DNA of 64,000 nt, from positions 13,994,443 to 14,058,442 of the forward strand of contig NC_050470.1 in the NCBI RefSeq assembly GCF_013373865.1, given 5' to 3'. This DNA comes from Monomorium pharaonis. Lineage: Eukaryota > Arthropoda > Insecta > Hymenoptera > Formicidae. Numbering within the stretch: the stretch's first letter is position 1; each line of letters begins with the position of its first letter. The notes beneath the pieces were generated by a model. The model searched no databases and was not told where the DNA came from. It saw only the letters and a program-made list of their open reading frames with translations. Positions 32,560 to 43,986 of the stretch are shown here, one piece after another. The position numbers were made by a program, and so were the translations under genes.

Positions 32560-33340
32560 CGTGCAAAAATGTGTCGATTAAATATACTTTCAGTGATATT
32601 AAAGGTGAAGGATATAACTGTATAATTATCTATTATTTCATTACATAGAGGAAAAAATAATCTTACCGTGTTGGAACAGGATTTTTTCATATGAAAAATT
32701 TTTCCAATTTTCATTCTTCCAAATGCATAATCGCTTTTAATATTGATTTTTTGTCATTATATAGTGACCACTTTATCACTTTTTTTTCTTTCATTTAGTC
32801 ATATGGTTGGTATTATCTCGGGCGCCTCCGGGTCTTCAAATTTTAATACAGAAAACATTTCCAACTAAAAAAAAAGTTATGTAATTTTATATTGCAATAT
32901 ACATTATGTAATTGTATATTACATTATACATTTATTATACACATTTCAAATATAAAATTGTTTTTACCTATTATTTAAATGTCATAAATGTTTAAAATGA
33001 TATTTTATAAAGAAATAATAAAAATATTTTATTTGTGCCATTTCTATATAAAATATATTAATATTTTTTAATATAAATCTATAAATACATAAATAAGTGT
33101 ATAAATGAGTTCATTGTCTTAATGCTTAATTAATTAAGTTATATTGCATAACGTATTCATATTGGCTAAAACAATAGTTGTAAAAAAGAGATTAAAAAGA
33201 GGAGTGAGTAAATATAACATTACAATTATGTATAAAAGTAAAAAAACAATGATTAAAATTAATATATTATGTTATGTCTGTTATTTAATAAAATTGAATA
33301 TAAAATACAGACTATATAATGCTTTTTTTTTATATTTCCG
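32560..33340. other. AT-rich DNA, no gene
   Basis: Includes repeated ATTATGTAATTGTATATTAC words near 32880-32940. Nothing coding is supported. Confidence 0.4.
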
Positions 33341-33344
33341 AGTA

Positions 33345-34990
33345 TCATAAATCTTGATAAGTATGTAATATAGAAAAAACAACTGTATAATTTTTATATG
33401 GTATCTTAAACATTTTTCTTAAAATATTATTACAATTCCATTCGTTTAACGGGTAGTTCTCATCTTTCATTATTTGAATGTCTAATGAATCAGACGATAA
33501 TGGTTTATCATACAAGGCTCGTACAGGTTTTAATTTTCTTCCTATTACAATTACTTGAGAATCATAAATTGCAAAACTATGAATGTTAATTACAGCTCCA
33601 TTTTTACACATGACATAATCATTTTTATTTTCACTGCAATTAAGTATATATTGAGGTGTCTTTAATATTTCAAATTGAGTATTGAATATCTTTAAATTGA
33701 CTGTAATCATATTTATGTAACGTTTCTCTAATTGAAAAGAATTTTTATTTTGTAAAAAAGAAATTACGAAATCTACATTATTACATTCTTGAAGCCTCCG
33801 TGCAATTTGTTGTAAGGAAGTGCCTCCCTTTCATAACATTTTTTAATTTTATCAATATAACTTTCAAATGAAAAGAAATCTAAAGTAGTTTAAAAAAATT
33901 TTACTTCGTCGTATAAATGAGTCAGATTATGTACATTATATGTTACATTTTCGGATCCATAAATGTTTGCAAATTCTTTAACAAAAGTTTCTAACATAAT
34001 GTCAACTGATTTTAAATTATCATCATCTTGTATTAACAGAAAATCATTTAAAATTGTAATGGCTGTATGCAATATTATAAATTTTTCGTAAACATCAGGA
34101 GCCAAAATGTCTTTTAAAATGACAGATCTACTATAAAGTAAAAAGTACCGAAATTCAACGGCTTTCCAACGATACCAATATGTTAATCTTCTAGAACGTT
34201 TTACAAAATCATTTGTTAAAATTTTCAAAATATTTTCAAGTTGAATTGAAATATTATGTTTTTGTAGACTTGAAAATCGAACATAACGGTTCTTTTGTCA
34301 TCCACAGCATAATAAGACGTCTTACTACACCAAAGTAAACAAGATGCATACTATCTAATGCTATATTTGATATTAGATTAAAATGTGGTATTTTAGTCAA
34401 AATAGTATCTCCATATTGATATTCGTCATATTGTAGATTTCGAAAGTGTTCATCTAACCTTAATGGATAAGATGTAGGTGTCGGGAAACATAATCAATTT
34501 TCTTTAGTCACCTTCAATGATACATTTTGAACAGCTGTTATATCCGGTATAACATTTAACATTTAAAATAAAAGCTTTTGCTGGAGAATCGCAAACAAAA
34601 GCTTTAATTTTAATATTGTGATTTTTTTTGTAATTTATAACCGTTTTCAATAAATTGTATTACTTCTTCAATAAAAGGACATAGATATTCGTTAGCATTG
34701 TCAGGTTTATTGGTTCCATAATAAATACCTACAACTTTAACCCGTTTTAATTTATCATCCATACATAATATAGGCCATAAAACTTTTTCACTAGATAATC
34801 CTATAGAAGCACCATTAACATTAATAAAAAAATTAAGATCATTAAATATGTGATTTAATTTTAGTCGTTCCATTATTGTCTGTTTAATAGCTTCAGCAAA
34901 TCCTGTATGACAATATTGTCCATTACCCATACTATCTAAGCAAGTTATTCTTGGAATGAGAAGAGAAAAAATGCGAGCCGAGCACGCCAA
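33345..34990 (-). pseudogene. Second tnp2-type transposase copy, heavily broken
   Basis: Three minus-strand frames in order give a tnp2-family transposase. 34990-34610 has EAIKQTIMERLKL, FFINVNGASIGLSSEKVLWP (family: NIDGLPL..SS...FWPI) and VVGIYYGTNKPDNANEYL. The untracked gap 34600-34235 has KAFVCDSPAKAFILNVKCYT with CSKCIIEG, broken by stops. 34228-33890 has KAVEFRYFLLYS and ENVTYNVHNLTHLYDEV. 33710-33345 has IGRKLKPVRALYDKPLSSD and the C-terminal MFKIPYKNYTVVFSILHTYQ. It is a different lineage from the 21658-27195 copy and lacks the Asp of the NIDG motif (NVNG). Confidence 0.82.
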
Positions 34991-35960
34991 GTTTTTGTTT
35001 TACTATAATCCCGTTGGTTAATTTTAATTATTTAATTATTTGATCATCAAGCCCGTTTATTATTAAATATTTTAATAAAAAGTTATAATAAATAAATTTT
35101 GTACAAATATTTTTATAATTGGCGCATTTACTTTATATCATTATTTTAGTAGAAAAAACAATGAAACAATAGAACAGTAAGACACTTTACCTAATATAAT
35201 AGTTTTTTTCTTACGGGCGCACATACACATACTTGGCGCCTTTTTTACCTTTTTTTAAAAAGGTAATTTTGTTCGGATATCATGCATTTTGTAGTATTAA
35301 GCATTTTATTTAGGCTGCGTCAGTGAATATTCACTAATTATCACAGTTATAAGTATGCCACTGCAAATCAGTGAATATCCACTAATTAAGATTTAAAGAG
35401 TGAAATGCGGTAGTAAATAATGTATCAAATTTTTGTCTTCTTAAATGTCTAACAATAATATATTGCCCCTATACTACTTGCGTAGCGTCTTGAATTCCTC
35501 ACAAACTTCGATGGCATTTTGCTAAATCATTTTTTTAAAATAGAGAAACAAAGGTATTCCTAAATTATTACTTTTGCCAGATAGATCAAATTTTTGTAAT
35601 TGTTCAACACTTATAATTTTATATTGTTTTATACATAGACTCTAAATATTTATAACTGCAGCAACAAGCATTTGTTACTATATAACTACCTAATACTGCA
35701 TGCTTTGTAATTTCCTGTAGAGTTTTATTCTTTATATTACTTTTATCAACTTCTGTTTGTAATTTGTCAATTTTTTGTGGCTATATATTTAAAAAAAGAT
35801 TTTCTATGGCTGTGCTTATTATTCTCTTTTTCTCTCTTTTTTCTTCTCTTTCAGCAGATAATCGAGAAACAATCACAATGATTCGAAGGTTCTTTAAAAG
35901 AAAAAAAAAAAAAAAAACCGTATACATATATCCATATTATATTTCTACATGCTAATTTAT
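34991..35960. other. AT-rich DNA, no gene; short repeated GTGAATATTCACTAATTA words
   Basis: CAGTGAATATTCACTAATTA (35331-35342 region) recurs as CAGTGAATATCCACTAATTA near 35379. A TTTTTTACC/GGTAA hairpin lies near 35241. An A-run lies at 35901-35917. No coding frame is supported. Confidence 0.4.
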
Positions 35961-36039
35961 GGAAAAAATAATGTCTTAGATTGTCTAAATTATATATACA
36001 TATAAGTATGTTTATATATATAAGTAAGTATTTTCATAT

Positions 36040-36410
36040 GTTCATATGTATATAGAAAGATGTATATATCTACATATGTGTGTGTATGTGTGTCTCTGTG
36101 TGTGTGTTGTTTGTAAATTTTATTTATCTCTCTCCCTTTTTTTCTTTGTGTAATGTTTTTTTTGTTGTTTTTCCTTATGTTATACATAGTTCTAATAATT
36201 TAAATAATTGCTCGTAATAAATATAGTATACGAGTAATAACAAATAATTATTAGAACTATGTATAACATAAAGAAAAAAAAAGAAGGAAAGCATTATTTA
36301 TATAAAGAAAAAAGAGAAAGAGATAAAAAACACACACACGCACACACACACACACACGCACGCACATGTAGGTACGTACATCCTTATGTGTCATACATAC
36401 ATACATACAT
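36040..36410. repeat. Large imperfect palindrome with TG/CA and pyrimidine tracts
   Basis: TTATGTTATACATAGTTCTA (36176-36195) is complemented at 36251-36270. The arms then extend outward through T-rich/A-rich tracts, TCTCTC against GAGAAAGAG, and a TG run (36078-36110) against a CA run (36329-36362). Arms of about 150 bases surround a 50-base centre. Confidence 0.72.
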
Positions 36411-36479
36411 ATAAAAATAAATACATACATATAAGCACATTATTAGCAACGTTATTCTCTATTTTGTTGTTACCTAATA

Positions 36480-36640
36480 TTCTTTCTTATTTCTTCTCTC
36501 TCTCTTTCTTTTTCTCTCTCTTTCTTTTTCTCTCTCTCTTCTTTTTCGGTTTTTCTTTTATTTATTTACTGTATCAATTCTCTTTTGTATTTTTTTCTCT
36601 CTCTTTTTCTCTCGTTATCTCTAGTCAGTCTAGTCAAATT
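36480..36640. repeat. Imperfect TC/TTTC pyrimidine tract
   Basis: TCTCTCTCTTTC-type sequence runs from about 36496 to 36620, with a third degenerate copy of the neighbouring palindrome arm near 36680-36740. Confidence 0.75.
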
Positions 36641-36850
36641 TATCTTTAGAATATTCTTCGTTTTCACTATCAAAAGACAAAAATTATATTATATAATATT
36701 CAGAAGAAAACATTACTTACACAAAGAAAAAGAAAGAAGGATAAAATATACATATACATATATATGTATATTGTATATGTACATACATACTTATATTTAT
36801 ACATGTACATACATACATATCTATATATAAATATTATTACACAATGTTAT

Positions 36851-37372
36851 TCACTTCTGCATTTCACGCATGAGTGCATAGTGCATCATTCATCTTCATT
36901 TAACATAACAAGCAAGTTTAACAAGCAACAAGGATGAGAACGAAATACCACACCAGGCACATCATGTGTGAAACAGAACACATTATTTTCTTTCAGCGTA
37001 TAATGAATAATAAAGATATATATAATTGTATCTGTACGATGTACCTTGTACCTCGTGAACCCACCTCTAGTCCTCGTATCAGTGTATATCTAAAACAAAA
37101 TAAAAGAGACATTTTTTGTGTAAAAATATAAATATTACGATTTAAACATACTTATACTATCAAGGTTAAACTCATCTTGCATGCTTTTGTGTTGAAAGTA
37201 TTATTCTGGGTACATTCTATTTCACGCATGAGTGCATAATGCATCATTTATCTTCATTTAACATAACGTTTAACAAACAACAAGAATGGGAACGAAATAC
37301 CACACCAGGTACATTATGTGTGAAATAGAACACATTATTTTCTTTCAGCGTATAATAAATAATAAAGATATA
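36851..37372. repeat. Two direct 165-bp repeats (MITE-like)
   Basis: 36856-37022 and 37212-37372 share TTTCACGCATGAGTGCATA, CATCTTCATTTAACATAAC-like and AACGAAATACCACACCAGG, through ATTATTTTCTTTCAGCGTAT. Each copy has inverted ends of the TTTCACGCATGAGTGCAT / GTGTGAAACAGAAC type. A related hairpin is at 39780-39893. Confidence 0.75.
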
Positions 37373-37536
37373 TAGAATATAATAATGTTTTCATCACTAA
37401 AACGTACAAAATAAACTTTAGCTTAAAGTTATTATGATTCGTAAAAATATACGCATATGTAATTATATAAAGATTAAAATTAAGAATTGAAAATTGTGGT
37501 CATATCTACAATTTTAAAGTTAGATTTGGCCACCCT

Positions 37537-37860
37537 AATCAGCAAAAAAATGTTTTTTTAACGTTTTTTTTCATTGCAAAAAACATTTAAAAACCGTTTA
37601 AAAAATGTTTAAAAAATATTTTTAAAAACGTTTAATCAACGGGATAGATCCTTTTTTATTCTTTAAAAAAAATGTTTAAAAAATATCTTTAAAAACGTTT
37701 AATCAATAAGATAGATCCTTTTTTATTTATTAAATAAACGTTTTTTTAATGTTAAAATAATATTACTTTAACATTTAAAAAACGTTTTTTAAATGTTAAA
37801 GTAATATTATTTTAACATAAAAAAAACGTTTGTTATTAATAAAAAAGGTGTTTTAGTCTT
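37537..37860. repeat. AT-rich MITE with AAACGTTT words and CAGCAAA end
   Basis: The left end CAGCAAAAAAATGTTTTTTT resembles the element in the intron at 18764. Inside, a roughly 75-base unit (TTTAAAAACGTTTAATCAA, GATAGATCCTTTTTTAT) is repeated twice at about 37592-37735, followed by more AACGTTTTTT words in both orientations. Confidence 0.62.
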
Positions 37861-38115
37861 AAAAAATTCAAAATTTTTATATTCCGAACTTCCAAAACCG
37901 CTTGAGTGTAAAATCTGAAAAAAATATTAATCAGACTTAACTAGTTTTTGTATTGTATTTGCTAAATACTTATTTGTTTGTATAAACAATTTTTTTAATT
38001 TCAATTTATGAATACAAAAGGTAATCACAACATAAATTACATATAATTATATGTAATTATAATAACGTTATATAATATAAACAGCTTAGTTAGAACCCAG
38101 TTTTTTTGTCGATTT

Positions 38116-38289
38116 TTAGAGATCCATCTCTCTATTATCGCTTTTAGAAGCATTACTACTTTTACTTGCATCGCAATCGTCGTCGCTTTTCATATATTTT
38201 TCTTCATCGTCGTTGTTGTTACATGTGTCTGCATCGCAATTATTGTCGCTTTCTACATCTTCCTTATTGCTGCCGTTATTATTACATCT
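38116..38289 (-). CDS. Possible terminal exon encoding an acidic Asn/Ser/Asp-rich tail
   Basis: Minus strand: after a good acceptor (TTTTTTTATCATTACAG ending 38290) the sequence encodes two related units, CNNNGSNKEDVESDNNCDAD and CNNNDDEEKYMKSDDDCDAS, then a Ser-rich end and a stop. The DNA itself is an imperfect tandem duplication of about 65 bases. No upstream exon is identified, so it may only be a low-complexity repeat. Confidence 0.3.
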   Translation of the reverse strand, partial: RCNNNGSNKEDVESDNNCDADTCNNNDDEEKYMKSDDDCDASKSSNASKSDNREMDL

Positions 38290-38540
38290 GTAATGATAAA
38301 AAAATATGTAGGTATGAAAAATTATAAATACTCATTAATCACACACAAAACCCACTTTTTTTTTTGTATCCGTGATGGGGCTTGAGACAACCATATTCCG
38401 GCTTTTCTGCCAAATATAGTTTCATTAAAAAAGTCTAGTTTACACAAAAGAAATTATATCGATTCTTAAAATTAAATAATTGCAGTATTAATATGCTAAA
38501 TAATTACACTATGATTAAGAAAACTTTTTATTAAATATAA

Positions 38541-38716
38541 CAGGTATTCCGAGTTCATCTATGGAACATATATTTAGCATCGGTGGCTCTATAATAACGT
38601 TACAAAGAGATCATCTTAATGATGATGTATTTGAATATCAATTCTATAAAATTAATAAAAATTTTTATCAAAATTTTGTAACAAAGAGAACATATAAATT
38701 AATGTATGATAGCTGA
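38541..38716 (+). pseudogene. hAT transposase C-terminal fragment
   Basis: The plus strand encodes TGIPSSSMEHIFSIGGSIIT then LQRDHLNDDVFEYQFYKINK, the C-terminal dimerisation end of hAT transposases (family: PSSS.ERIFS..G.I...R..L). An AACAG acceptor-like site precedes it. Nothing upstream continues the domain. It is a different element from the one at 23009-26466. Confidence 0.72.
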
Positions 38717-38729
38717 TGTAACATTATAT

Positions 38730-39245
38730 TTCATTAAATTCTGGTAACAGTAACATATGATTTAGTCTTTTACCTTTATGAAGTTCTCATTTAGTGTACA
38801 TAAAATAACTCGTTAAAGCACATAATTAAGCATATAATATACAACAATTAGTAAAGCATAAAATTAAGATTCTTATTTCTTATATTTAAAATAATATAAA
38901 AATATTTAAAAAAAACTGAAGTTACAACTTGTTATTTTTTTAGTAACTGTAACTGTAACAAGTTATTTTTCAAAATTGGTAACTTATAACTGTAACTAGT
39001 TACTTTTTTAATGAAAAACTGTAACTGTAATTAATTACTTTTACAAAGAAACTTTCTCTCAACCCTGATATATGTATACAATACACATTTCATAAGTCAG
39101 TTTTCACTGATTCAGATATTAAGATAAATTATAGACATTTTTCTTTACTTTTCTCATCAACGGTACTTAATTCTGTTAAAGTATTTGGTAATTGGAATTT
39201 ATCTCATTATTAAACAAATGAATAAATAAATAATAAAGCACATTG
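38730..39245. other. AT-rich DNA with GTAACTGTAACTAGTTAC words
   Basis: 38920-39045 repeats AACTTGTTATTTTT / GTAACTGTAACTAGTTACTT in both orientations, another short palindromic-word array. No gene. Confidence 0.45.
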
Positions 39246-39249
39246 TTGG

Positions 39250-39417
39250 CAGATTCTTGCAACAAACTTGCGCAAATCTTATTGGGACAAAATATGCTAC
39301 ACTGATGTAATAGTTTGATAGTGTCTTATTGTTACAGCAATCTGTCACAAGACTGCAAGATTTGCAGCAAGTATGTGTACTGCAAGTTTCTTGTAAGAAA
39401 TCTGCCTATAGAATCTT
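39250..39417. repeat. MITE with GGCAGATTCTTGCAA ends
   Basis: TTGGCAGATTCTTGCAACAA near 39247 is mirrored by GTTTCTTGTAAGAAATCTGCC near 39386-39406. TTGCAGCAAGT-type words fill the arms. Confidence 0.65.
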
Positions 39418-39635
39418 CCAAAATGTACAACAAAGAAAGGTGGAAATTATTCAATTTAGACACACAGTAATTAAAGCGTAACACTTACAAATGACAGTAG
39501 AATAGAGAAATTCTTCGATCCTTTTTAACTTTGTAGTAGTTGTATCACAACGTAGGAGGGGTTTTAGAAAAAACGTCGTGAACCTAGTTAGATGACGTAT
39601 AAATTGAAAGTGTGACTTGGTGTGACTTAACTCAC

Positions 39636-39700
39636 TCTCTTCTTCTTTCCAAATGGTTTTCCGTCCCTTGGACACAGTACCACGAACTCACTCTCAAACT
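39636..39700 (-). repeat. Fragment of the (GAA)-tailed SINE-like family
   Basis: The minus strand reads GTGGTACTGTGTCCAAGGGA, CGGAAAACCATTTGG then AAGAAGAAG, matching the 3' ends at 42790-42995 and 49996-50215. Confidence 0.6.
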
Positions 39701-39779
39701 ACTTGTGTAAAACGTCAAGTCACACAACGTTCATTAAGCATCAACGGAATCGCATCAACGGTAAAAACATAACCAAGTA

Positions 39780-39893
39780 TGCGTTTCGTTTCACACATGA
39801 TGCGCATATAGTGCATCGTCCATCCTTGTTGTTTGTTTAATGTTAAACGAGGATGGTTGCATTATGCACATTATGTGTAAAACGGAACGCAGC
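39780..39893. repeat. Hairpin MITE, GCGTTTCGTTTCACACATGA ends
   Basis: GCGTTTCGTTTCACACATGA is mirrored by CATTATGTGTAAAACGGAAC, and CATCCTTGTTGTTTGTTTAA by TTAAACGAGGATGG. It is related to the repeats at 36856 and 37212. Confidence 0.72.
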
Positions 39894-40387
39894 CCAACAC
39901 AACTCACAGAACAAAGGAACATAAGAATAGTGCGAAAGCAACAGAAAGCAGTCAGCAACAACCGGTAGTGTCTCACGTTGCGAGTGTTGCGACCATCAGC
40001 GTGCAATACATGTGCGAGAATATTGACCGAAATATTGATCGACACATGAATCGATATGCGCCAATGCGCGCGACACACACTGCGCCTGTGCTAATTAATA
40101 AGTTTTGTTAAATCTGTATTGCGGTCCGTATATCGATATTAACATATGTAATACATATATAATATAAATATATATAATAAACAAATGTAAAAAAATGTGT
40201 TTTACATAAACGTTTTAACATTGTTTTACCAAATATTCATTTTTTGTAATTATTAATTGACATTTATTTAATATTTATTTTACAATAAAAATTTAATTTT
40301 TTACATAAACATTTTAATATTTTGTAAATAACATTTTTCCCCATTTTACAATATTTAATAGTTACATTTATAAACATACATATTATA

Positions 40388-41466
40388 CCCAGACAACACG
40401 CTTGTCAGAATGAAAACTTTAAGAGAAATTTTTTAAGAAAACATTTAGATATCTTGGAAATGATGTCAAAATGGTAACATTTACCAGAGACGTCTACTAA
40501 GAGAGATCTTTAAGATATCTCATTGAAGAGTCTTACTTAAGTTTCTTGAAAATGTTATTCTTATGACATCAGTTAAATGATATCAGCTTGGTATCTCATA
40601 AAAGATATCACAATGCTGTCCGATTTTTGAGCCGTCCATGCGCGTCGTAGTTGACTCAGAAATAAGACAACACTAAGAGGTCTTTGAGATATTTAATTGA
40701 AGAGTCTCATTTAAGTTTCTTGAAAATGTTATCCTTATAACATTAGCTAAATGATATCAGCTTGATGTCTCATAAAAGATATCACAATGCTGTCTGATTT
40801 TTGAGCCGTCCATGCGCGTTGTAGTTGACTCATAAATTAGATAACATTATAATATCTTGAATGAGAAATCCATTTGATATTATTTAAAAATTATTATAAA
40901 GATAATGTTTTCAAAAATAACGGTTTGCCTACAATTACTGTGCACAAAAAATGCACAAAATCTAAATTTATCATGTACTAAACAAAAACAGAATAATAAA
41001 AACCATCTAATTAACCATTTGAACGCTTCAAACTATTAATGGGAAAAATAAATCGCAATTTCCATCAAATTATTAAGGCTATGGAAAAAGATAAATTTAA
41101 CAATATGAAATTAATAAGTAAATAAATTAATGCTATTTATCTCTAATGTTTTGCAAAATTTAATTGCTTTTATAAAAAATAATATAATTGCGTCAGTTTA
41201 TAACATATTAGTATTATATGTATAAGACAATAACAAGTACCCATAACGATTAGTCAAATTGGCGTAGCAGATAGAGTACAAGGTTCGTCATCCTAAGGTT
41301 CCGGGTTCAAACCTACCAGCGGCAAGTAAGAATAAAATCATTTAATTTAAATTTAATTAATCAATAAAAATTTGTCCTAAATTTAGTATGTTACTGTTGA
41401 TAAAAATAATTTTTAAAAAATGAATTTTTATTTTATTTTTTTATCTTTAGTTGCAGTTTAAAAACT
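40388..41466 (+). mobile_element. Second copy of the SINE-bearing repeat (C family)
   Basis: It starts TA|CCCAGACAACACGC and matches the complement of 12420-14195 without element D, thereby giving D's empty site near 40604. A segment of about 177 bases (40500-40676) is tandemly duplicated at 40677-40860. It ends with the SINE. Confidence 0.8.
41245..41466 (+). repeat. tRNA-derived SINE, full-length copy
   Basis: Box A-like TGGCGTAGCAGATAGAG lies near 41260, and box B GGGTTCAAACC near 41303. Then follow ACCAGCGGCAAGTAAGAATA and an AT-rich tail ending TTGCAGTTTAAAA. This is the best copy for defining the family. Confidence 0.8.
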
Positions 41467-41472
41467 GCACTT

Positions 41473-41825
41473 TACATTTGATTTTAAGGTTCCAGAATAC
41501 TTTGCACTATGTATTGACTCGGTTTTATCTTAACAATTATTCCAATTATATTATATGTAATCAGTTTCATTTAAGCCTCCTCTTTCTTTATTATATATAT
41601 ATTTTTTTTTTATTATAAATGAGGATAATTTTCCTATAGGAACTATAAAGAATTGCCAATGTGGATGTAATTAAAAATTATATTTAAAACCCTATTATTG
41701 AACAAAGAAAAGGAATGCCACTACGGCGTCATACGGATATATCGTGACGCACCGTTAATATTTTTCGCATTAGATTGTTAGTACTAAGTCCGCGAACTCA
41801 CGTGATGCAATATATATCACAATTC
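41473..41825 (+). repeat. 353-bp dispersed repeat, copy 1
   Basis: From TTACATTTGATTTTAAGG to ATATATATCACAATTC this is nearly identical to 61039-61392 in the same orientation. It does not start TG or end CA convincingly, and has no coding frame. Confidence 0.85.
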
Positions 41826-41826
41826 A

Positions 41827-42780
41827 GGGTGCAGTCCCATTAAGCACGGATCGGATTTCTCACTAGAATTGAGCGATCCGTTCCAGTTTCGTTCCGTAAA
41901 AGTTTGCTCTACCAGTTCTATGTAGCCAAAACGGAACGGAATGTCACATCGGTCGCAGGTTAATATGCTTAATCCATCGATATTTCGTTATTTTGATGCG
42001 ACTGAAGCGATAACATACATAATTTGTTTAATTATCTTGCCAATAACATTGATGTGAGTACTCTGAAATACTGAATTGTAAGAATAAAATATATTTTATA
42101 ACCAGATTCCGTTCCGTTTTTGCTACATGGGACGGGTAGAGAAATTTTTTACGGAACGGAACATGCGTGGTTGAAAGAAGAAATATATTGTAAGAAACGT
42201 AAACAAAATACTTTGTAATATTAGACAGGTTTAATTTTAACGTGTGAGTGCGCACGTGCTCTTTGGACTCAAAGTTTGTGATTTCAACTACATATTTTTG
42301 GCGAGAAGTCGTATTGTCTGGACAATTCTACATTTATATCTGGACATTGCTGAATATCAGCTTGCTGGAGCTTGTATGAAAATATATTTTGAAACACATA
42401 ACGATGGATGAAAAAACATCTTATTAATTATGTTAAAAAAACTGCAAACGGCGAAGAATTTGCCAACTTGGCATGCTGTATCGGTGTTCGAGAGAGTGCG
42501 AAAGCATTCAACATAACAATATAACAATACGTGTCGTATCGTATCGTATTTGTATCGTTATAACAATATAACGATACCGAACTGTCGTTAAGAGTTACAG
42601 AATAGGTCTACTAATGATGTTTTTTCACTTGTGCGGTCAGAAACGCTCGCACGATCCGTCCGGAATTGAGGAAATATACACGTTCCAATCGGACGGAACA
42701 GCCGGATCAAGAATTCACTAGAAGTCTCTAGCAGAATCCGTTCCGTCATTCCGATCCGTGCTTAATGGGACTGCACCCTA
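41827..42780. mobile_element. Non-autonomous TIR element with GGGTGCAGTCCCATTAAGCA ends
   Basis: The inverted ends AGGGTGCAGTCCCATTAAGC and GCTTAATGGGACTGCACCCT run on through ACGGATCGGA. Subterminal GGAACGGAA words occur in both halves. The interior has only a short frame near 42408 (MDEKTSY) with no recognised domain. No clear target duplication. Confidence 0.72.
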
Positions 42781-42789
42781 ATACTATAA

Positions 42790-42995
42790 GCCCTCTTCTT
42801 CTTCTTATCGCCCAATGGATTTCTGTCCCACTAGGACAAAGTACCACGCTTTATATTGACAATGGGTAACAGTCGTGGGGGAGTGACTGCACCCTTGTTG
42901 CCGGTATTGTAATCCTGATTTCGTTTCTCTTTTTCTTTTGTTTTTTATGCAGAGACTGCATTTACCCTCCACCTAGCAAGGAGAGTCCTTTGGCT
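42790..42995 (-). repeat. (GAA)-tailed SINE-like element, copy
   Basis: The minus strand begins near AAAAGCCAAAGGACTCTCC and ends GGGACAGAAATCCATTGGGC then a (GAA)n tail. It aligns end to end with 49996-50215. No protein is encoded. Confidence 0.65.
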
Positions 42996-42999
42996 TTTG

Positions 43000-43980
43000 A
43001 TCTCGATAAGATTGATAATTATCATAATTATATAGAAAAATTCACATATCGAACGATATCATTGGTTAATGTTCGCGCGTGCGTAGAGTAAACGCGATCG
43101 CACGGGGAGAATTGCCGGGATCCGTCCCGATAGAGACGCGAAGTGAGTGGGCAGGAATGCGGGAGGTTCACGGGAGGTGATAGGAATAAGGTGAAAGCGT
43201 AAATATCACTCACACTTAATTTCTTTATTCCACAAACGAACGCTCGAAGCGAGGGGCGAACCGTATCTTTTACACTGTGTCAGATATCTTGATACGCCCT
43301 GATATTGCGCTGCCTAATCGACGCGGAAATCTTGCAGAGCCACGAGATCGAGGCCCTCGCGAATTTGGAAATCTTGCGCGCGATCCGACGGAGATCTTGT
43401 GCGCGAGGCAGAGGACGTTCGCGGGAAAGATACGGTCACCTGCGCACGGACGTAATACACTCACAACATTCACGCGGATATGAAAATTAAGAATTGCTTG
43501 GCCGGAGCGGATTAATTAATAATTCACTCGCACTATCACGGCGCGAATGATAGGGAAAAGCGGAAGTGAATCCCCGCAGCTAGGATCGGCGGAAGACGGG
43601 AGAGATCTGCTGGACGATCTGATTTCGGTGCCGGGCTGCGAGAGACTGAAGAATTATGCATCGTAAAACAATTACGATCGGAGGCGAGAAAAGGGGCGGT
43701 AGGGAACCGATATCGAGACTTATTTGGGCATGGATTTGGACGTGCCCTTTTTTGGGCTTGTTTATTTGCATAGTTACCAAGATGCATAGTTACTGGCGAT
43801 GCGAGCAAACGAAAATCGCGCGCGTGAGGAGCTAGTGACAGCGCCGCGCGACTCGGTGCATCGAAGAAATGAACTACACGGAGCTCGATAGCTGTCAGGA
43901 GCTCTCACTACGCGCGGATAAAACAGAGCCAATAAAAGGAAATGTTAAAACTCTAAAATGATTGTTATAGTCTCGAACAG
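43000..43980. other. GC-richer block without identified gene
   Basis: Composition shifts to GC- and CpG-rich DNA (notably 43080-43470 and 43550-43900). GGAAATCTTGC recurs at 43326 and 43371. Open frames on both strands here overlap one another and look like base-composition artefacts. It could be LTR or 5' untranslated DNA of a retroelement or a host regulatory region; I cannot tell. Confidence 0.35.
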
Positions 43981-43986
43981 TTAATA

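Noticed and set aside
42408..42520. Possible MADF/Myb-type start (MDEKTSY...) inside the TIR element
   Set aside because: The frame stops within ten codons and the similarity is too weak.
43270..43808. Overlapping open frames on both strands in GC-rich DNA
   Set aside because: They mirror each other, have no domain and follow from CpG-rich composition; not called as genes.
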